Shown: piece after piece, positions 34,958 to 44,311 of the stretch
Position numbering within the stretch: position 1 is the first letter of the stretch
How the letters are laid out: each line of letters begins with the position of its first letter
Assembly (NCBI RefSeq): GCF_001179985.1
Contig: NZ_CVSI01000016.1
Coordinates: 1-58,782 of the forward strand
Direction: 5' to 3'
DNA length: 58,782 nt
Origin: Candidatus Pelagibacter communis
GTDB taxonomy: Bacteria > Pseudomonadota > Alphaproteobacteria > Pelagibacterales > Pelagibacteraceae
Position numbers and translations under genes: made by a program
The notes under the pieces: model-generated
Database searches by the model: none
Told to the model about the DNA's origin: nothing
The model's input: only the letters and a program-made list of their open reading frames with translations

Positions 34958-35732
34958 TAAGAAGCAATCTTGCACTTTTTATTACTAAACTAGGATTTTT
35001 AAAACCTTTTTTTCCATAAAATATTTCATTACCTTTTATATCTTTTACCGAACCTCCAGCATTTCTCAAAATTGCATCACCTGCTGCTATATCCCATTCA
35101 GAAGCTCTAGGATCTGCAACATATAAGTCAAACTCTCCAGAGGCAATAACACAAAACTTATAAGAACTTTTCATTTTTGTTATTTTTTTTATGTCATATT
35201 TTTTATGAATATCTTTTATTTCACTTTTGATATTATCAGAGTAAACTAAAGCATTTAGTTCTTTATTTATAGAACTGCCCCCAGAATCTAATTTAATTTC
35301 TACATTATTTTTTAATTCAAAACTGTTATTAATACCAAAAGTATAAAATAACCTTTTTTTTGCTGGTGCATTAATAATCGCTATCTCAGGTTTTTTATTA
35401 ATAATTAAACCAGCGTTTAAAGTAAATTCTTCTTTATTATTTAAATAGTCGTATGTTCCATCTATTGGATCTATCAACCAAAAAGTTGATAGACTATCAG
35501 AGTCTTTATTGTCAGATACTTCTTCTGAAACAATTGGAATTTCAGGAGTTATTTCTTTTAATTTACTAGTTATTATTTTATTGACCTCTAAATCCCCATT
35601 AGTAACAGGAGTATTATCATCCTTTATAATTTTCTTTAAACCCTCATCTCTTAACTTAAGAGCAATATCTCCAGCATTAATAAAAGTTTTAATTAATTCA
35701 TGAATAATTTTTTTTTTTAACTTATCGTCCAT
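34950..35732 (-). CDS. cysQ: 3'(2'),5'-bisphosphate nucleotidase CysQ-like
   Basis: 260 aa, inositol monophosphatase superfamily. DDNTPVTNGDLEVN, PIVSEEV, WLIDPIDGTYDYLN and EWDIAAGDAILRNAGG supply the metal and phosphate ligands. The DDxTPVTxxD form fits CysQ, which removes PAP (adenosine 3',5'-bisphosphate) made in sulfate and sulfolipid metabolism. Its start overlaps the preceding DUF3553 gene by 11 nt. Confidence 0.85.
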   Translation of the reverse strand: MDDKLKKKIIHELIKTFINAGDIALKLRDEGLKKIIKDDNTPVTNGDLEVNKIITSKLKEITPEIPIVSEEVSDNKDSDSLSTFWLIDPIDGTYDYLNNKEEFTLNAGLIINKKPEIAIINAPAKKRLFYTFGINNSFELKNNVEIKLDSGGSSINKELNALVYSDNIKSEIKDIHKKYDIKKITKMKSSYKFCVIASGEFDLYVADPRASEWDIAAGDAILRNAGGSVKDIKGNEIFYGKKGFKNPSLVIKSARLLLNE

Positions 35733-35901
35733 TTATTTTTAATTTAGTTAACTCAACTATATTTGAATTTATTACTTTTTTACCTACATTTTCAAAATTA
35801 ACAGTAACTTTCCCTTTGATAATAGATTGTACTTGTCCAATTCCCCAGTCTTTTTCTTTAGGATTAACTACTTTGTCACCTGGCTCAAAATCTAAAATCA
35901 T
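35722..35901 (-). CDS. DUF3553 family small protein
   Basis: 59 codons. FEPGDKVVNPKEKDWGIGQV followed by KGKVTVNFENVGKK matches DUF3553 well (F-PG--V-HP---DWGIGQVQS---G-VTVNFE-AGK). The family is a small SH3-like beta-barrel common in alphaproteobacteria; function unknown. First gene of a minus-strand operon with cysQ and the 49-aa membrane protein; divergent from mnmA with a 42 nt gap. Confidence 0.88.
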   Translation of the reverse strand: MILDFEPGDKVVNPKEKDWGIGQVQSIIKGKVTVNFENVGKKVINSNIVELTKLKINGR

Positions 35902-35943
35902 ATAGTTTAACTTATAATAGAAAAAAGTATAATTTCCAAACTT

Positions 35944-37059
35944 ATGAAAAATATTTTAAATTCTCTTGGATTTGAAAAGAGCCCAAAAGATACAACTGTT
36001 GTTGTTGCAATGTCAGGCGGAGTAGACTCTTCTACTGTTGCAGGCATGATGAAAAAAGAGGGTTATAACGTAATTGGTATCACCCTAAAGTTATATGATG
36101 ATAATAAGGAGGTAGCTGCTTCAAAAACTTGTTGCTCAGGTCAAGATATATTTGATGCTAAAAGAGTAGCTAACAAATTAAATATTGAACACAAAATTTT
36201 ATATTACCAAAATAAATTTAAGGAGGGTGTTATAGACAACTTTGTAGACAGCTATTTAAAAGGAGAAACACCAATTCCGTGTGTTCAATGTAACAAGACT
36301 GTAAAATTTAACGATTTATTTCAAGAGTCGTTAAACATTAAAGCAGATGCTTTAGTTACTGGTCATTATGTAAAAAGTATAACAAAAAATAATCAAACAG
36401 AAATGTACAGAGCCATCGACACAAACAGAGACCAAAGCTACTTTTTGTTCAACACTACTAGAGATCAATTAAATTTTTTAAGATTTCCATTAGGAAATTT
36501 GTTAAAAAAAGAAACTAGAGAAATAGCACAAAAACTTCAATTAAATGTTGCAGACAAACCTGATAGTCAAGATATTTGCTTTGTACCAAATGGTGATTAT
36601 GTATCAGTTATTCAAAAATTTAGGCCTGATGCATTTAAAAAAGGAAATATAAAAAATTCTGTTGGTAAAGTCTTAGGAGTACATGAAGGGGTTGTAAACT
36701 TTACTATTGGTCAAAGAAGAGGAATAAAAATCGCAGCAAAAGAACCTTTATATGTAATAGATATAAATCCTGACAATAATGAAATAATTGTTGGTGAAAA
36801 AAAAGAATTAATAAAAAAAAATATTAATTTAAAAAACTTAAATCTTTTAGCTGATAAGAAATATTTTGATGAAAATATTTTTGTAAAAGTAAGATCTACA
36901 GGCAAACTTTTAAAATCTAAATTAAATCTAGATAATAGCAAAATATCTTTAACACTATTAGAAGATGAATATGGTATTTCACCAGGTCAAGCATGTGTTT
37001 TTTATAAAAAAGATATAGATGGCGATAGAGTCTTAGGCGGAGGCTGGATTACTCGGTAG
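35944..37059 (+). CDS. mnmA: tRNA-specific 2-thiouridylase MnmA
   Basis: 371 aa. [17 protein letters not shown] is the PP-loop; [14 protein letters not shown] holds the first catalytic Cys and [14 protein letters not shown] the second; FTIGQRRGI follows. It thiolates U34 in tRNA for Lys, Glu and Gln. It ends next to the convergent membrane protein gene with no gap. Confidence 0.95.
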   Translation: MKNILNSLGFEKSPKDTTVVVAMSGGVDSSTVAGMMKKEGYNVIGITLKLYDDNKEVAASKTCCSGQDIFDAKRVANKLNIEHKILYYQNKFKEGVIDNFVDSYLKGETPIPCVQCNKTVKFNDLFQESLNIKADALVTGHYVKSITKNNQTEMYRAIDTNRDQSYFLFNTTRDQLNFLRFPLGNLLKKETREIAQKLQLNVADKPDSQDICFVPNGDYVSVIQKFRPDAFKKGNIKNSVGKVLGVHEGVVNFTIGQRRGIKIAAKEPLYVIDINPDNNEIIVGEKKELIKKNINLKNLNLLADKKYFDENIFVKVRSTGKLLKSKLNLDNSKISLTLLEDEYGISPGQACVFYKKDIDGDRVLGGGWITR

Positions 37060-37749
37060 TTAGTTTTGTTTTTTCCACATGAAGAAAGTTAGGACATAAA
37101 ATAATATAACACCTAGAAAAAAGTCCCACTCTAGGGCATGCTTAATATGCTTATTACCTGGCATACTCACTATCGGTATGCTTACTATCATTACAAACAC
37201 TAAAATTGACACTAAAATAGCTTTTAATTTTAAGAATTTTAAATTTATAAAACTTAATAATTTATTTTTTATAGAGTAAAAGGTAACAACTAAATAAGCT
37301 TGGGCTACCACTTCAAAAATAATAAAAACTAACATTATTACTCTTCTGAATAATTTATACAGATCGTAATCAAATTTAATACCTAAAAAAATTGAATGAA
37401 TGATTAAACAGATAGCTGAACTAATACCAAATATTATAATTTTTCTCAAATTTTTATGTTCACCATGTATGTTCAAAATAATTTTTTTAACATACAGCCA
37501 ATATCTTATCAATAAGTAAGCCGTTAGAAACATGGCTGGTTTGAAAATTAAGTATGTTGGAAAAACTCTTGCAGTTCTGCTTATTGATGCGCCTCCATCA
37601 ATATATGGAATTGTATTATGTATTACATGTTCTTTGTTTGGAAATAGTTCATGAAAGTTCGTTATTAATATCAGACAAGTGTTAATAGCTAAGAAAGGAA
37701 TTATAAAAATCCATATACTTATGGATTTGACTTTATTTATGGTATCCAT
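37060..37749 (-). CDS. six-helix membrane protein, Frag1/PGAP2-like
   Basis: 229 aa with six predicted membrane helices. IPYIDGGASISRTARVFPTY after helix 1 and KHALEWDFFLGVILFYVL at the end resemble the Frag1/DRAM/Sfk1 (PGAP2-like) family, whose eukaryotic members act on lipid anchors. The match is by eye and weak, so treat as an unknown membrane protein. It follows the 27-aa microprotein by 11 nt. Confidence 0.5.
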   Translation of the reverse strand: MDTINKVKSISIWIFIIPFLAINTCLILITNFHELFPNKEHVIHNTIPYIDGGASISRTARVFPTYLIFKPAMFLTAYLLIRYWLYVKKIILNIHGEHKNLRKIIIFGISSAICLIIHSIFLGIKFDYDLYKLFRRVIMLVFIIFEVVAQAYLVVTFYSIKNKLLSFINLKFLKLKAILVSILVFVMIVSIPIVSMPGNKHIKHALEWDFFLGVILFYVLTFFMWKKQN

Positions 37750-37760
37750 TTTGAGTAGAT

Positions 37761-37844
37761 TTATTTTTTCTTATTTTTTTTTCTAGCTCTTCTTTTTTTT
37801 GACCCCATCTTTCTCCTACCACGATGTTTCTTTGGGTATCCCAT
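37761..37844 (-). CDS. 27-aa highly basic microprotein
   Basis: MGYPKKHRGRRKMGSKKRRA is the start; the tail is Lys-rich (RKKNKKK). 18 of 27 residues are Lys, Arg or His. A near-perfect ribosome site (AAGGAGA, 37851-37857) lies 6 nt before the ATG, better than for most genes in this window. The composition is like small ribosomal or RNA-binding peptides, but I cannot match it to bTHX, bL36 or the COX24-type families. Likely co-transcribed with the membrane protein. Confidence 0.6.
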   Translation of the reverse strand: MGYPKKHRGRRKMGSKKRRARKKNKKK

Positions 37845-37920
37845 AAGTTTTCTCCTTTTATTATTTTATTGACTTATATGTGGGATATAGCATTGTCATA
37901 TTTAGTTATCAAATTTTTTT

Positions 37921-39096
37921 ATGGGTTATTCATTTAAAACTTTTTTAAAACATACTGCTAAAGATTTCTATAATCAGTCGGTAAATCCTCCAGTTGTTAG
38001 AGCATCTACAATTTTGTTTAAGTCTCTAAATGACATTAGAAAAACTCAAAAAAGACACTTAAAAGATCCTACAGGAGGCCATTTTGATTATGGAAGACAA
38101 GGAACTTCAACTACACATGCATTATCAAAAATTTTAACAAAATTAGAGGAATCATATCATGTTTTCCTAACACCAACTGGTTTTGGTTCCGTTTTTCTTG
38201 CAATGTTTAGTGTGGTAAGACCTGGAGATGAAATTCTAGTTTCTGATCCAGTATATAGTCCTACGAGAATATTAACTCAGGATTTTTTCAAAGATTTTAA
38301 TATTAAAGCCATATTTTATAATCCAAGAGATTTGTCCACACTAAAAAATAATATAACAAAAAAAACAAAATTAATATTTGTTGAAAATCCAGGCAGCAAC
38401 ACATTTGAATTTCAGGATCTCTCAAAAATAATTTCTATTGCTAAAAAAAATAAAATTTTTACAGCTATGGATAATACATGGGGAACTCCGTATTTCCTTA
38501 AACCTATTAAGTTAGGATTTGATATGGCTATTGTTTCAGCCACAAAGTACTATTCTGGACATTCAGATGTAATGGGGGGAAGTTTAGCAGTCAATAAAAG
38601 GGTATTTAAATTTGTTCAAAGAGCAGAAAAAATTTCTGGTTTAAGAATGGGACCAGATGATGCTTATTTAATAATTAGAGGTCTTAGGACTTTAGATACG
38701 AGATTAGATAGACACGAGATAAATACTAAAAAAATTGCTTCCTTTTTAAACATACATAAAAAGATTACAGTTTTGTATCCTTTCAAAAAAGGAACCAAAG
38801 ATTATAAGATGTGGAAAAAATATTACAAAGGTTCCTCTGGTTTAATGGGTCTTAAAATAAAATCTAAAAATAAAATTTCAATCGACAGATTTGTAAATTC
38901 ATTAAAATTGTTTGGTTATGGATATAGTTGGGGCGGTTTTGAAAGCTTAGCATTGCACCAAAAAATTAAAGAACAAGGAAAAAGAAAATACTTGAATTTA
39001 TCAAAAGATGAACACATCGTTAGATTACATATTGGTTTGGAAGATCCTAAAGATTTAATAAACGACTTAAAAAGTTCATTAAAGTTTATTAAATGA
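37921..39096 (+). CDS. metC: cystathionine beta-lyase (Cys/Met PLP family)
   Basis: 391 aa. NPPVVRASTILF and FDYGRQGTSTTHAL at the N-terminus, TAMDNTWGTPYFLKP and VSATKYYSGHSDVMGG with the PLP Lys, and YSWGGFESL at the end fit MetC. It splits cystathionine to homocysteine, pyruvate and ammonia. Gamma-lyase activity is possible in this family. Its stop overlaps the MFS gene by ATGA. Confidence 0.85.
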   Translation: MGYSFKTFLKHTAKDFYNQSVNPPVVRASTILFKSLNDIRKTQKRHLKDPTGGHFDYGRQGTSTTHALSKILTKLEESYHVFLTPTGFGSVFLAMFSVVRPGDEILVSDPVYSPTRILTQDFFKDFNIKAIFYNPRDLSTLKNNITKKTKLIFVENPGSNTFEFQDLSKIISIAKKNKIFTAMDNTWGTPYFLKPIKLGFDMAIVSATKYYSGHSDVMGGSLAVNKRVFKFVQRAEKISGLRMGPDDAYLIIRGLRTLDTRLDRHEINTKKIASFLNIHKKITVLYPFKKGTKDYKMWKKYYKGSSGLMGLKIKSKNKISIDRFVNSLKLFGYGYSWGGFESLALHQKIKEQGKRKYLNLSKDEHIVRLHIGLEDPKDLINDLKSSLKFIK

Positions 39097-40310
39097 GCTC
39101 AGAAAAGTTTATAAAAAATAATTTAGCATTAGTTACTTTAATTGCAGCATCACTAGTAGTTTTTATATCTTTAAGTGTAAGACAAGTTTTTGGCATGTTC
39201 TTCATGGACTTTAATGCAGATTTAGGAATTACTAACACAGAATTTGGTTTAGCTATTGGTATACAAATGTTAGGTTGGGGTTTATCTGGTCCAATTTTTG
39301 GAGCAATTGCTGATAAATATGGTGGGCATAAAGCTATATCTTTAGCTTTTGTGTTTTACATTTTTGGTATTTACTTTTTGTACAATGGTCCCAATACAGG
39401 AATTTACTTCCAAATTTGGTTAGGTGTTCTAGTTGGAATAGGTTGTGGTGGAACAGCTATTAGCATACCAATGTCGATTGTTGGTAAGCATTTTCCATTA
39501 TCAAATAGAACAATTGCGATGAGTATTGTAACAGCAGTAGGGTCATTTGGATATTTTTTATCGCCATTATTTACAAATTATTCACTTGGAAACTATGGAT
39601 GGGTACAAACATTATTTTATTTTATGTTATTTTTGTCTTTAGGTTTTCTGATATCTTTTTTTGTTCGTTCACCTCAAATAAATGAAACAAAAGATGGAGG
39701 TAGTCAATCAACTATAGAAGCTTTGAGTGAAGCTTTTAAATATAAAAGTTATTTATTACTTTTATCTGGTTTTTTTGTTTGTGGTTTTCATATAACATTA
39801 GTTGGAACTCACGTTCCAAAATATGTTATCGATAGAGGTCTAGAAGATTGGACCGCTGCAATGATATTGTCTTTAATAGGATTATTTAATATCTTCGGAT
39901 CACTTTTAAGTGGCTATCTTTGCACAAAAAGAAAAAAGAAAACAATTTTAAGTATAATTTATTTCTTACGAGGTGTTTCAATATGTTTGTTTATTTTCTT
40001 ACCTCCTAGCACGTTAGGTTCTATTTTTTTTGGAGCAAGCTTTGGTATTTTGTGGCTATCAACTGTTCCTGCAACCAGTGGGATTGTTGCACATATTTTT
40101 GGAACAAAGTATCTAGGATTATTGTATGGGTTGGTTTTTTTAAGCCATCAAATTGGCTCATTCTTTGGAGCTTATCTAGGCGGATTATTTTATGATTTAT
40201 ATGGCTCTTACGACTATGCGTGGTATTTGGCAATTGCATTATCAATTTTTGCAGGTTTAATACACTTACCAATTAAAGAGCAAGCTATTGAGAGATTACA
40301 AAAAGCATAA
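39093..40310 (+). CDS. MFS transporter
   Basis: 405 aa, 12 membrane helices. The MFS loop 2-3 motif is GAIADKYGGHKA. A small-molecule anion carrier of the OFA/monocarboxylate type is suggested by SVRQVFGMFFMDF at helix 1. Substrate unknown. It is translationally coupled to metC and overlaps the pabB start, so a link to sulfur amino acid or carboxylate transport is possible but unproven. Confidence 0.85.
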   Translation: MSSEKFIKNNLALVTLIAASLVVFISLSVRQVFGMFFMDFNADLGITNTEFGLAIGIQMLGWGLSGPIFGAIADKYGGHKAISLAFVFYIFGIYFLYNGPNTGIYFQIWLGVLVGIGCGGTAISIPMSIVGKHFPLSNRTIAMSIVTAVGSFGYFLSPLFTNYSLGNYGWVQTLFYFMLFLSLGFLISFFVRSPQINETKDGGSQSTIEALSEAFKYKSYLLLLSGFFVCGFHITLVGTHVPKYVIDRGLEDWTAAMILSLIGLFNIFGSLLSGYLCTKRKKKTILSIIYFLRGVSICLFIFLPPSTLGSIFFGASFGILWLSTVPATSGIVAHIFGTKYLGLLYGLVFLSHQIGSFFGAYLGGLFYDLYGSYDYAWYLAIALSIFAGLIHLPIKEQAIERLQKA

Positions 40311-41502
40311 ACTAAGATTTAGTCCTTATCTGGAAAGGCTATATCAATCCGATAAGCCGATGATTATCTATAAATTTGGAAACAAATATAAAATTTTTAC
40401 AGATTTTTCAAAAAAAATAATACTTAATAATTCAAACATAAAAAGTTTTTTAAGTAGTTTTTCAAATAAAAAATATAAAAAAGAACAGGATTTATTTATA
40501 GGTTTTTTTGGATATGAAATATTGTGCAATTTATTAAATATAAGATTAAAAAATCAGAAAAAAACTAATTTTTATAAAGGAATTTTTTATAAACCAGAGA
40601 CTGTAATTATAATAACTGATAAAGTAAAAATTTTATCAAATATCAAAAAACATACATTTAATAAAAAATTTAACCCGACAAAGACTCTAAGCCCTTTTAA
40701 AATAAACATCAATTTCAAAAAATATAAAAAAATTTTTAATTTATTCTCAAAAAAAATCAAACAAGGTGAAACCTATCAAATTAAAATTTGCACTAAGTAC
40801 AAAAATAAGTCAGTAATAAATCCAGTCAATTTTTTTTGGAAATTAATGAAAGTAAATTCCTCGCCTGAATCTTTTATGATAAGAGATAAAAATTATTCAA
40901 TTGTCAGTTGTTCCCCAGAAACTTTGATTGAAAAAAGAGGCTTAAAATTAAAAACAAAACCCATAGCTGGAACTTTAAAAAAAAACTCAAAGCTCAATAA
41001 ATCAAAAGCACTTATTTTTTTTAAAAATAATAATAAAGAAACTAAAGAACATAATATGATTGTTGACATGGAAAGAAATGATTTATCAAGAATTTGTGTG
41101 CCAGGAAGTGTAAAAATAACAAGAAAAAAATATGTAGAGGAATATAAGCACCTTTTTCACTATGTGACTAATATTGAAGGAAACTTGAAGAAAAAAATAA
41201 AACTTATTGATATTGTAAAATCAATGATGCCAGGTGGATCTGTAATAGGTTGTCCAAAAATTAGAACACTGCAGCTGCTTAACAGTCAAGAAAAAGAAGA
41301 TAGAAATATATTTACTGGGAGTTTTGGATTTATTAAGTTTAACGAAGATCTGCGTTTTAATATAATAATTAGATCAATTTTAAATTTTCAAAACAAATCT
41401 GAAATATCTGCAGCATCAGGGGTTGTATTGGATAGTTCCCCAAAAAAAGAATTCAACGAAAATTTTATAAAAGCAAAATCTTTACTTGAATTATTTAGAT
41501 GA
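40288..41502 (+). CDS. pabB: aminodeoxychorismate/anthranilate synthase component I
   Basis: 404 aa if it starts at the TTG overlapping the MFS gene; the next in-frame ATG is at 40360. Chorismate-binding motifs: KQGETYQIKICTKY, SCSPETLIEK, KPIAGT, DMERNDLSRIC, MPGGSVIGCPK, ASGVVLDSSP. Position 4 of PIxGT is Ala, as in TrpE; E. coli PabB has the catalytic Lys (PIKGT). The neighbouring pabA and pabC-like genes still favour p-aminobenzoate synthesis, and no trp genes are near. Confidence 0.75.
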   Translation: MRDYKKHKLRFSPYLERLYQSDKPMIIYKFGNKYKIFTDFSKKIILNNSNIKSFLSSFSNKKYKKEQDLFIGFFGYEILCNLLNIRLKNQKKTNFYKGIFYKPETVIIITDKVKILSNIKKHTFNKKFNPTKTLSPFKININFKKYKKIFNLFSKKIKQGETYQIKICTKYKNKSVINPVNFFWKLMKVNSSPESFMIRDKNYSIVSCSPETLIEKRGLKLKTKPIAGTLKKNSKLNKSKALIFFKNNNKETKEHNMIVDMERNDLSRICVPGSVKITRKKYVEEYKHLFHYVTNIEGNLKKKIKLIDIVKSMMPGGSVIGCPKIRTLQLLNSQEKEDRNIFTGSFGFIKFNEDLRFNIIIRSILNFQNKSEISAASGVVLDSSPKKEFNENFIKAKSLLELFR

Positions 41503-42056
41503 TTTATATTATTGATCACCAAGACTCTTTCACATGGAATGTTGTTCATCAATTTGCTGAATTTGAAAAAGTACACTGTACTGACTATTTCAATTTAAAC
41601 TTAAAATTACTTCGAAGATCAAATGTAATAGTTTTTTCTCCTGGCCCTGGATCTCCTAAAGATTATCCTCAAACTTCAAAAATATATAAAATGTTTAAAG
41701 GAAAAAAAAAGATCATAGGTATTTGTCTAGGATTTCAATTAATATTATCCAACGAAGGAGGAAAAATTAAACAACAGAATAAAATATTTCATGGTTATCA
41801 ATCAAAAGTTAAAGTAAATAATAAAAGTAGAATATTTAAAAAAAATAAAGTATTTAAAATTGGAAGATATCATTCATTAAAATTAAATGAGCCTTTTAAG
41901 TCTAAGGATATAGATATAACTATGCGTTGTACAAAATCGAATATTCCAATGGCTTTTGAAGATAACTTAAATAAAGTTTATGGATTTCAATTTCATCCCG
42001 ATTCATTCTTGACCGAAAATGGTAAATTTTTTATAAAAAAAATCCTTTCAAAGTAA
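41499..42056 (+). CDS. pabA: glutamine amidotransferase component II (PabA/TrpG)
   Basis: 185 aa, class I amidotransferase. IYIIDHQDSFTWNVVHQF, SPGPGSPKDY, the nucleophile loop GICLGFQ (Cys76) and FQFHPDSFLTENG (His166). The third triad residue, normally Glu in HPES, is Asp168. It would supply ammonia to the component I encoded upstream. ATGA overlap with pabB shows coupling. Confidence 0.85.
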   Translation: MIYIIDHQDSFTWNVVHQFAEFEKVHCTDYFNLNLKLLRRSNVIVFSPGPGSPKDYPQTSKIYKMFKGKKKIIGICLGFQLILSNEGGKIKQQNKIFHGYQSKVKVNNKSRIFKKNKVFKIGRYHSLKLNEPFKSKDIDITMRCTKSNIPMAFEDNLNKVYGFQFHPDSFLTENGKFFIKKILSK

Positions 42057-42073
42057 ATTTAAAATTATTTTTA

Positions 42074-42103
42074 TTGTGAGTCCAAAATTTTATATCTTAA
42101 AAT
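42074..42103 (+). promoter_or_regulatory. possible promoter of the glutamine synthetase-like gene
   Basis: TTGTGA (42074-42079), 18 nt, TAAAAT (42098-42103) in the 115 nt gap after pabA. The gap holds no gene; no NtrC-type site seen. Confidence 0.35.
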
Positions 42104-42171
42104 ATACACGATTCAACTATAACACTAATAAGTTCTAGCATATTTAAAAAAGCTATGTTAATTTGTTGTCT

Positions 42172-43494
42172 ATGAAAAATTTATCTAAAGTTGCAAACGA
42201 AAAAAAAATAAAATATTTTTTAATAAGTTTTGTTGATTTATTTGGTGTATTAAGGTCAAAATTAGTTCCTAAACAAGCTATAAAAGAAATGCAAAAAAAT
42301 GGCGCAGGATTTGCAGGTTTTGCTGCTTGGTTAGACATGACTCCTGCTGACAAGGACGTATTTGCTGTTCCAGATCCAAATAGTTTAATTCAGTTGCCCT
42401 GGAATAGAGAAGTTGGCTGGTTAGCTTCAGATCTTTGGATCAATGGAAAGCCTTTGGACGCATCCCCAAGAGTGATGCTTAAAAATCAAATTAAGAAATT
42501 GCAAAAAAAAGGTTTTACTATGAAATCTGGTGTTGAATGTGAATACTTTCTTATTACAGCAGATGGCAATTCAATCGCAGATTCTAAAGACACTCAATCA
42601 AAACCTTGCTATGACCAATTAGCATTGATGAGAAGATATGATTTAATAAAAGAAATTTGTGACTACATGATTGAAATGGGATGGGGCCCTTACCAGAATG
42701 ACCATGAGGACGCTAATGGTCAATTTGAGATGAATTGGAATCATGATGATTGTTTGGTTACAGCAGACAGACATACTTTTTTTAAATTTATGGTAAAGAC
42801 CATTTCAGAGAAACATGGCCTGAGAGCTACATTTATGCCCAAGCCATTTAAGAATTTAACTGGAAATGGATGCCACGCACATATCTCTGTATGGAATGGT
42901 AAAAAAAATAAATTTTTGGATAAATCAAATGATCTAGGTCTAAGTAAAATGGCTTATAATTTTATTGGAGGTATAATTAAAAATGCATCGTCGTTGACTG
43001 CTTTTCTTAATCCAACTATAAATAGTTATAGAAGAATTAGTGCTCCACTTACAAAATCTGGTTCATCGTGGTCACCAAGTAGTATTTCCTATACAGGCAA
43101 TAATAGAACCCATATGATAAGAATTCCAGACTCAGGGAGATTTGAATTAAGGTTGATGGATGGTTCCACCAATCCGTATTTATTGCAAGCAAGCATAATA
43201 GCAGCTGGTTTAGATGGGTTAAAAAATAAGATTAATCCAGGAAAACCATTGCATTGCAATATGTATAAGGAATATAAAAAATATCCTAATCTTTTAAAGC
43301 TTCCAGATAAATTAGATCAATCATTAACAAAATTAAAAAACAATAAATTTATGAATGAGGCCTTTGGCCATCGAGTGATTAATAGTTATATCAAGCTTAA
43401 AAATTCTGAAATTAAGGAATTTAAAAAAAATGAAGTTTTCGATAAAAAAAAGTCTGTTACTAAGTGGGAGCTAGATAATACCTTAGACTGTTAG
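42172..43494 (+). CDS. glutamine synthetase family protein (GlnT-like)
   Basis: 440 aa from the ATG at 42172; TTG codons just upstream are in frame. SGVECEYFLI, GQFEMNW, NGCHAHISVW and NRTHMIRIPDSGRFELRLMDGSTNP carry the metal, ATP and glutamate ligands. The N-terminus (FVDLFGVLRSKLVP) and total length match GlnT/gamma-glutamylmethylamide-synthetase-type enzymes rather than housekeeping GlnA. No Tyr adenylylation segment is obvious. It sits inside the pab cluster and could supply glutamine or glutamylate an amine. Confidence 0.8.
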   Translation: MKNLSKVANEKKIKYFLISFVDLFGVLRSKLVPKQAIKEMQKNGAGFAGFAAWLDMTPADKDVFAVPDPNSLIQLPWNREVGWLASDLWINGKPLDASPRVMLKNQIKKLQKKGFTMKSGVECEYFLITADGNSIADSKDTQSKPCYDQLALMRRYDLIKEICDYMIEMGWGPYQNDHEDANGQFEMNWNHDDCLVTADRHTFFKFMVKTISEKHGLRATFMPKPFKNLTGNGCHAHISVWNGKKNKFLDKSNDLGLSKMAYNFIGGIIKNASSLTAFLNPTINSYRRISAPLTKSGSSWSPSSISYTGNNRTHMIRIPDSGRFELRLMDGSTNPYLLQASIIAAGLDGLKNKINPGKPLHCNMYKEYKKYPNLLKLPDKLDQSLTKLKNNKFMNEAFGHRVINSYIKLKNSEIKEFKKNEVFDKKKSVTKWELDNTLDC

Positions 43495-43559
43495 TATTTC
43501 ACTATTTTATTTAATGGCTAGTTGTGTAAAAAAAACTTTTTTTTCAATCTTTATAATAA

Positions 43560-44309
43560 ATGGTAAAATTATTATTAAAAAAATCTTATCAAATTAATAA
43601 TCTTAAGGAAACAAAATTTAGAGATTTGTGGGGATCTAGCGGTGTGTTTACAACTATGAGACTTGTAGGTAAACCTGGTAAACTAATTTTGTACAAAAAT
43701 CATATAAATAATCTAATTAAATCTATAAAAAAATACAAAATTTATTCTAACGGTATTGAAAAAGACATTAAAAATTTGATTAAAAATAATCTAAGTAATA
43801 AAATAAAGTACAACCATTTACTTAGAATTGCTTTAACGAAAAAATTAATATCATTATCAATTCGTAAAAGACCTAGGCCACGGAGCAATTTTGAATTAAA
43901 AATATTAAATTACAAAAGAAAGGACCCAAAATATAAAAATTTATATTATAAATATATTCTTAAAAAATTAAATGCATATGACACAAAAAAAGTTGATATA
44001 TTATTGGTTTACGAAAATAAAATCCTTGAAACATGCACTTCTAACTTATTATTAGTTAAAAATAATAAATATTATTCACCTAAAAACAATTGTTATATTG
44101 GAAATACAATTAATTTTTTAAAAAAGAAAATTAGAATAACTTTTAAAGATATAAAATTAAAAGATATAAATCAATTTGACGAAATTCTATTAATCGGTTC
44201 AGGTAAAGGTGTAACACCTGTAAGATTTATTAATAAATATAAATGGAAAAATAAAGACATGATTGGGTTTAAAAAAGTTAATCAATATTTTAAATTATTA
44301 CATAGTTAG
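43560..44309 (+). CDS. pabC: class IV aminotransferase, PabC-like
   Basis: 249 aa. Basic and divergent, but GSSGVFTTMRLV at the start, ILETCTSNLLLVKNN and EILLIGSGKGVTPV fit the PLP class IV family (PabC, branched-chain and D-amino acid transaminases). The PLP Lys is probably in LYYKYILKK. With pabB and pabA upstream, aminodeoxychorismate lyase is the best guess. It is 2 nt before the HIT gene. Confidence 0.7.
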   Translation: MVKLLLKKSYQINNLKETKFRDLWGSSGVFTTMRLVGKPGKLILYKNHINNLIKSIKKYKIYSNGIEKDIKNLIKNNLSNKIKYNHLLRIALTKKLISLSIRKRPRPRSNFELKILNYKRKDPKYKNLYYKYILKKLNAYDTKKVDILLVYENKILETCTSNLLLVKNNKYYSPKNNCYIGNTINFLKKKIRITFKDIKLKDINQFDEILLIGSGKGVTPVRFINKYKWKNKDMIGFKKVNQYFKLLHS

Positions 44310-44311
44310 TT

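Noticed and set aside
37845..37920. Promoter before metC with TTGACT at 37869
   Set aside because: No acceptable -10 at 16-18 nt; the region is also the leader of the opposite-strand microprotein.
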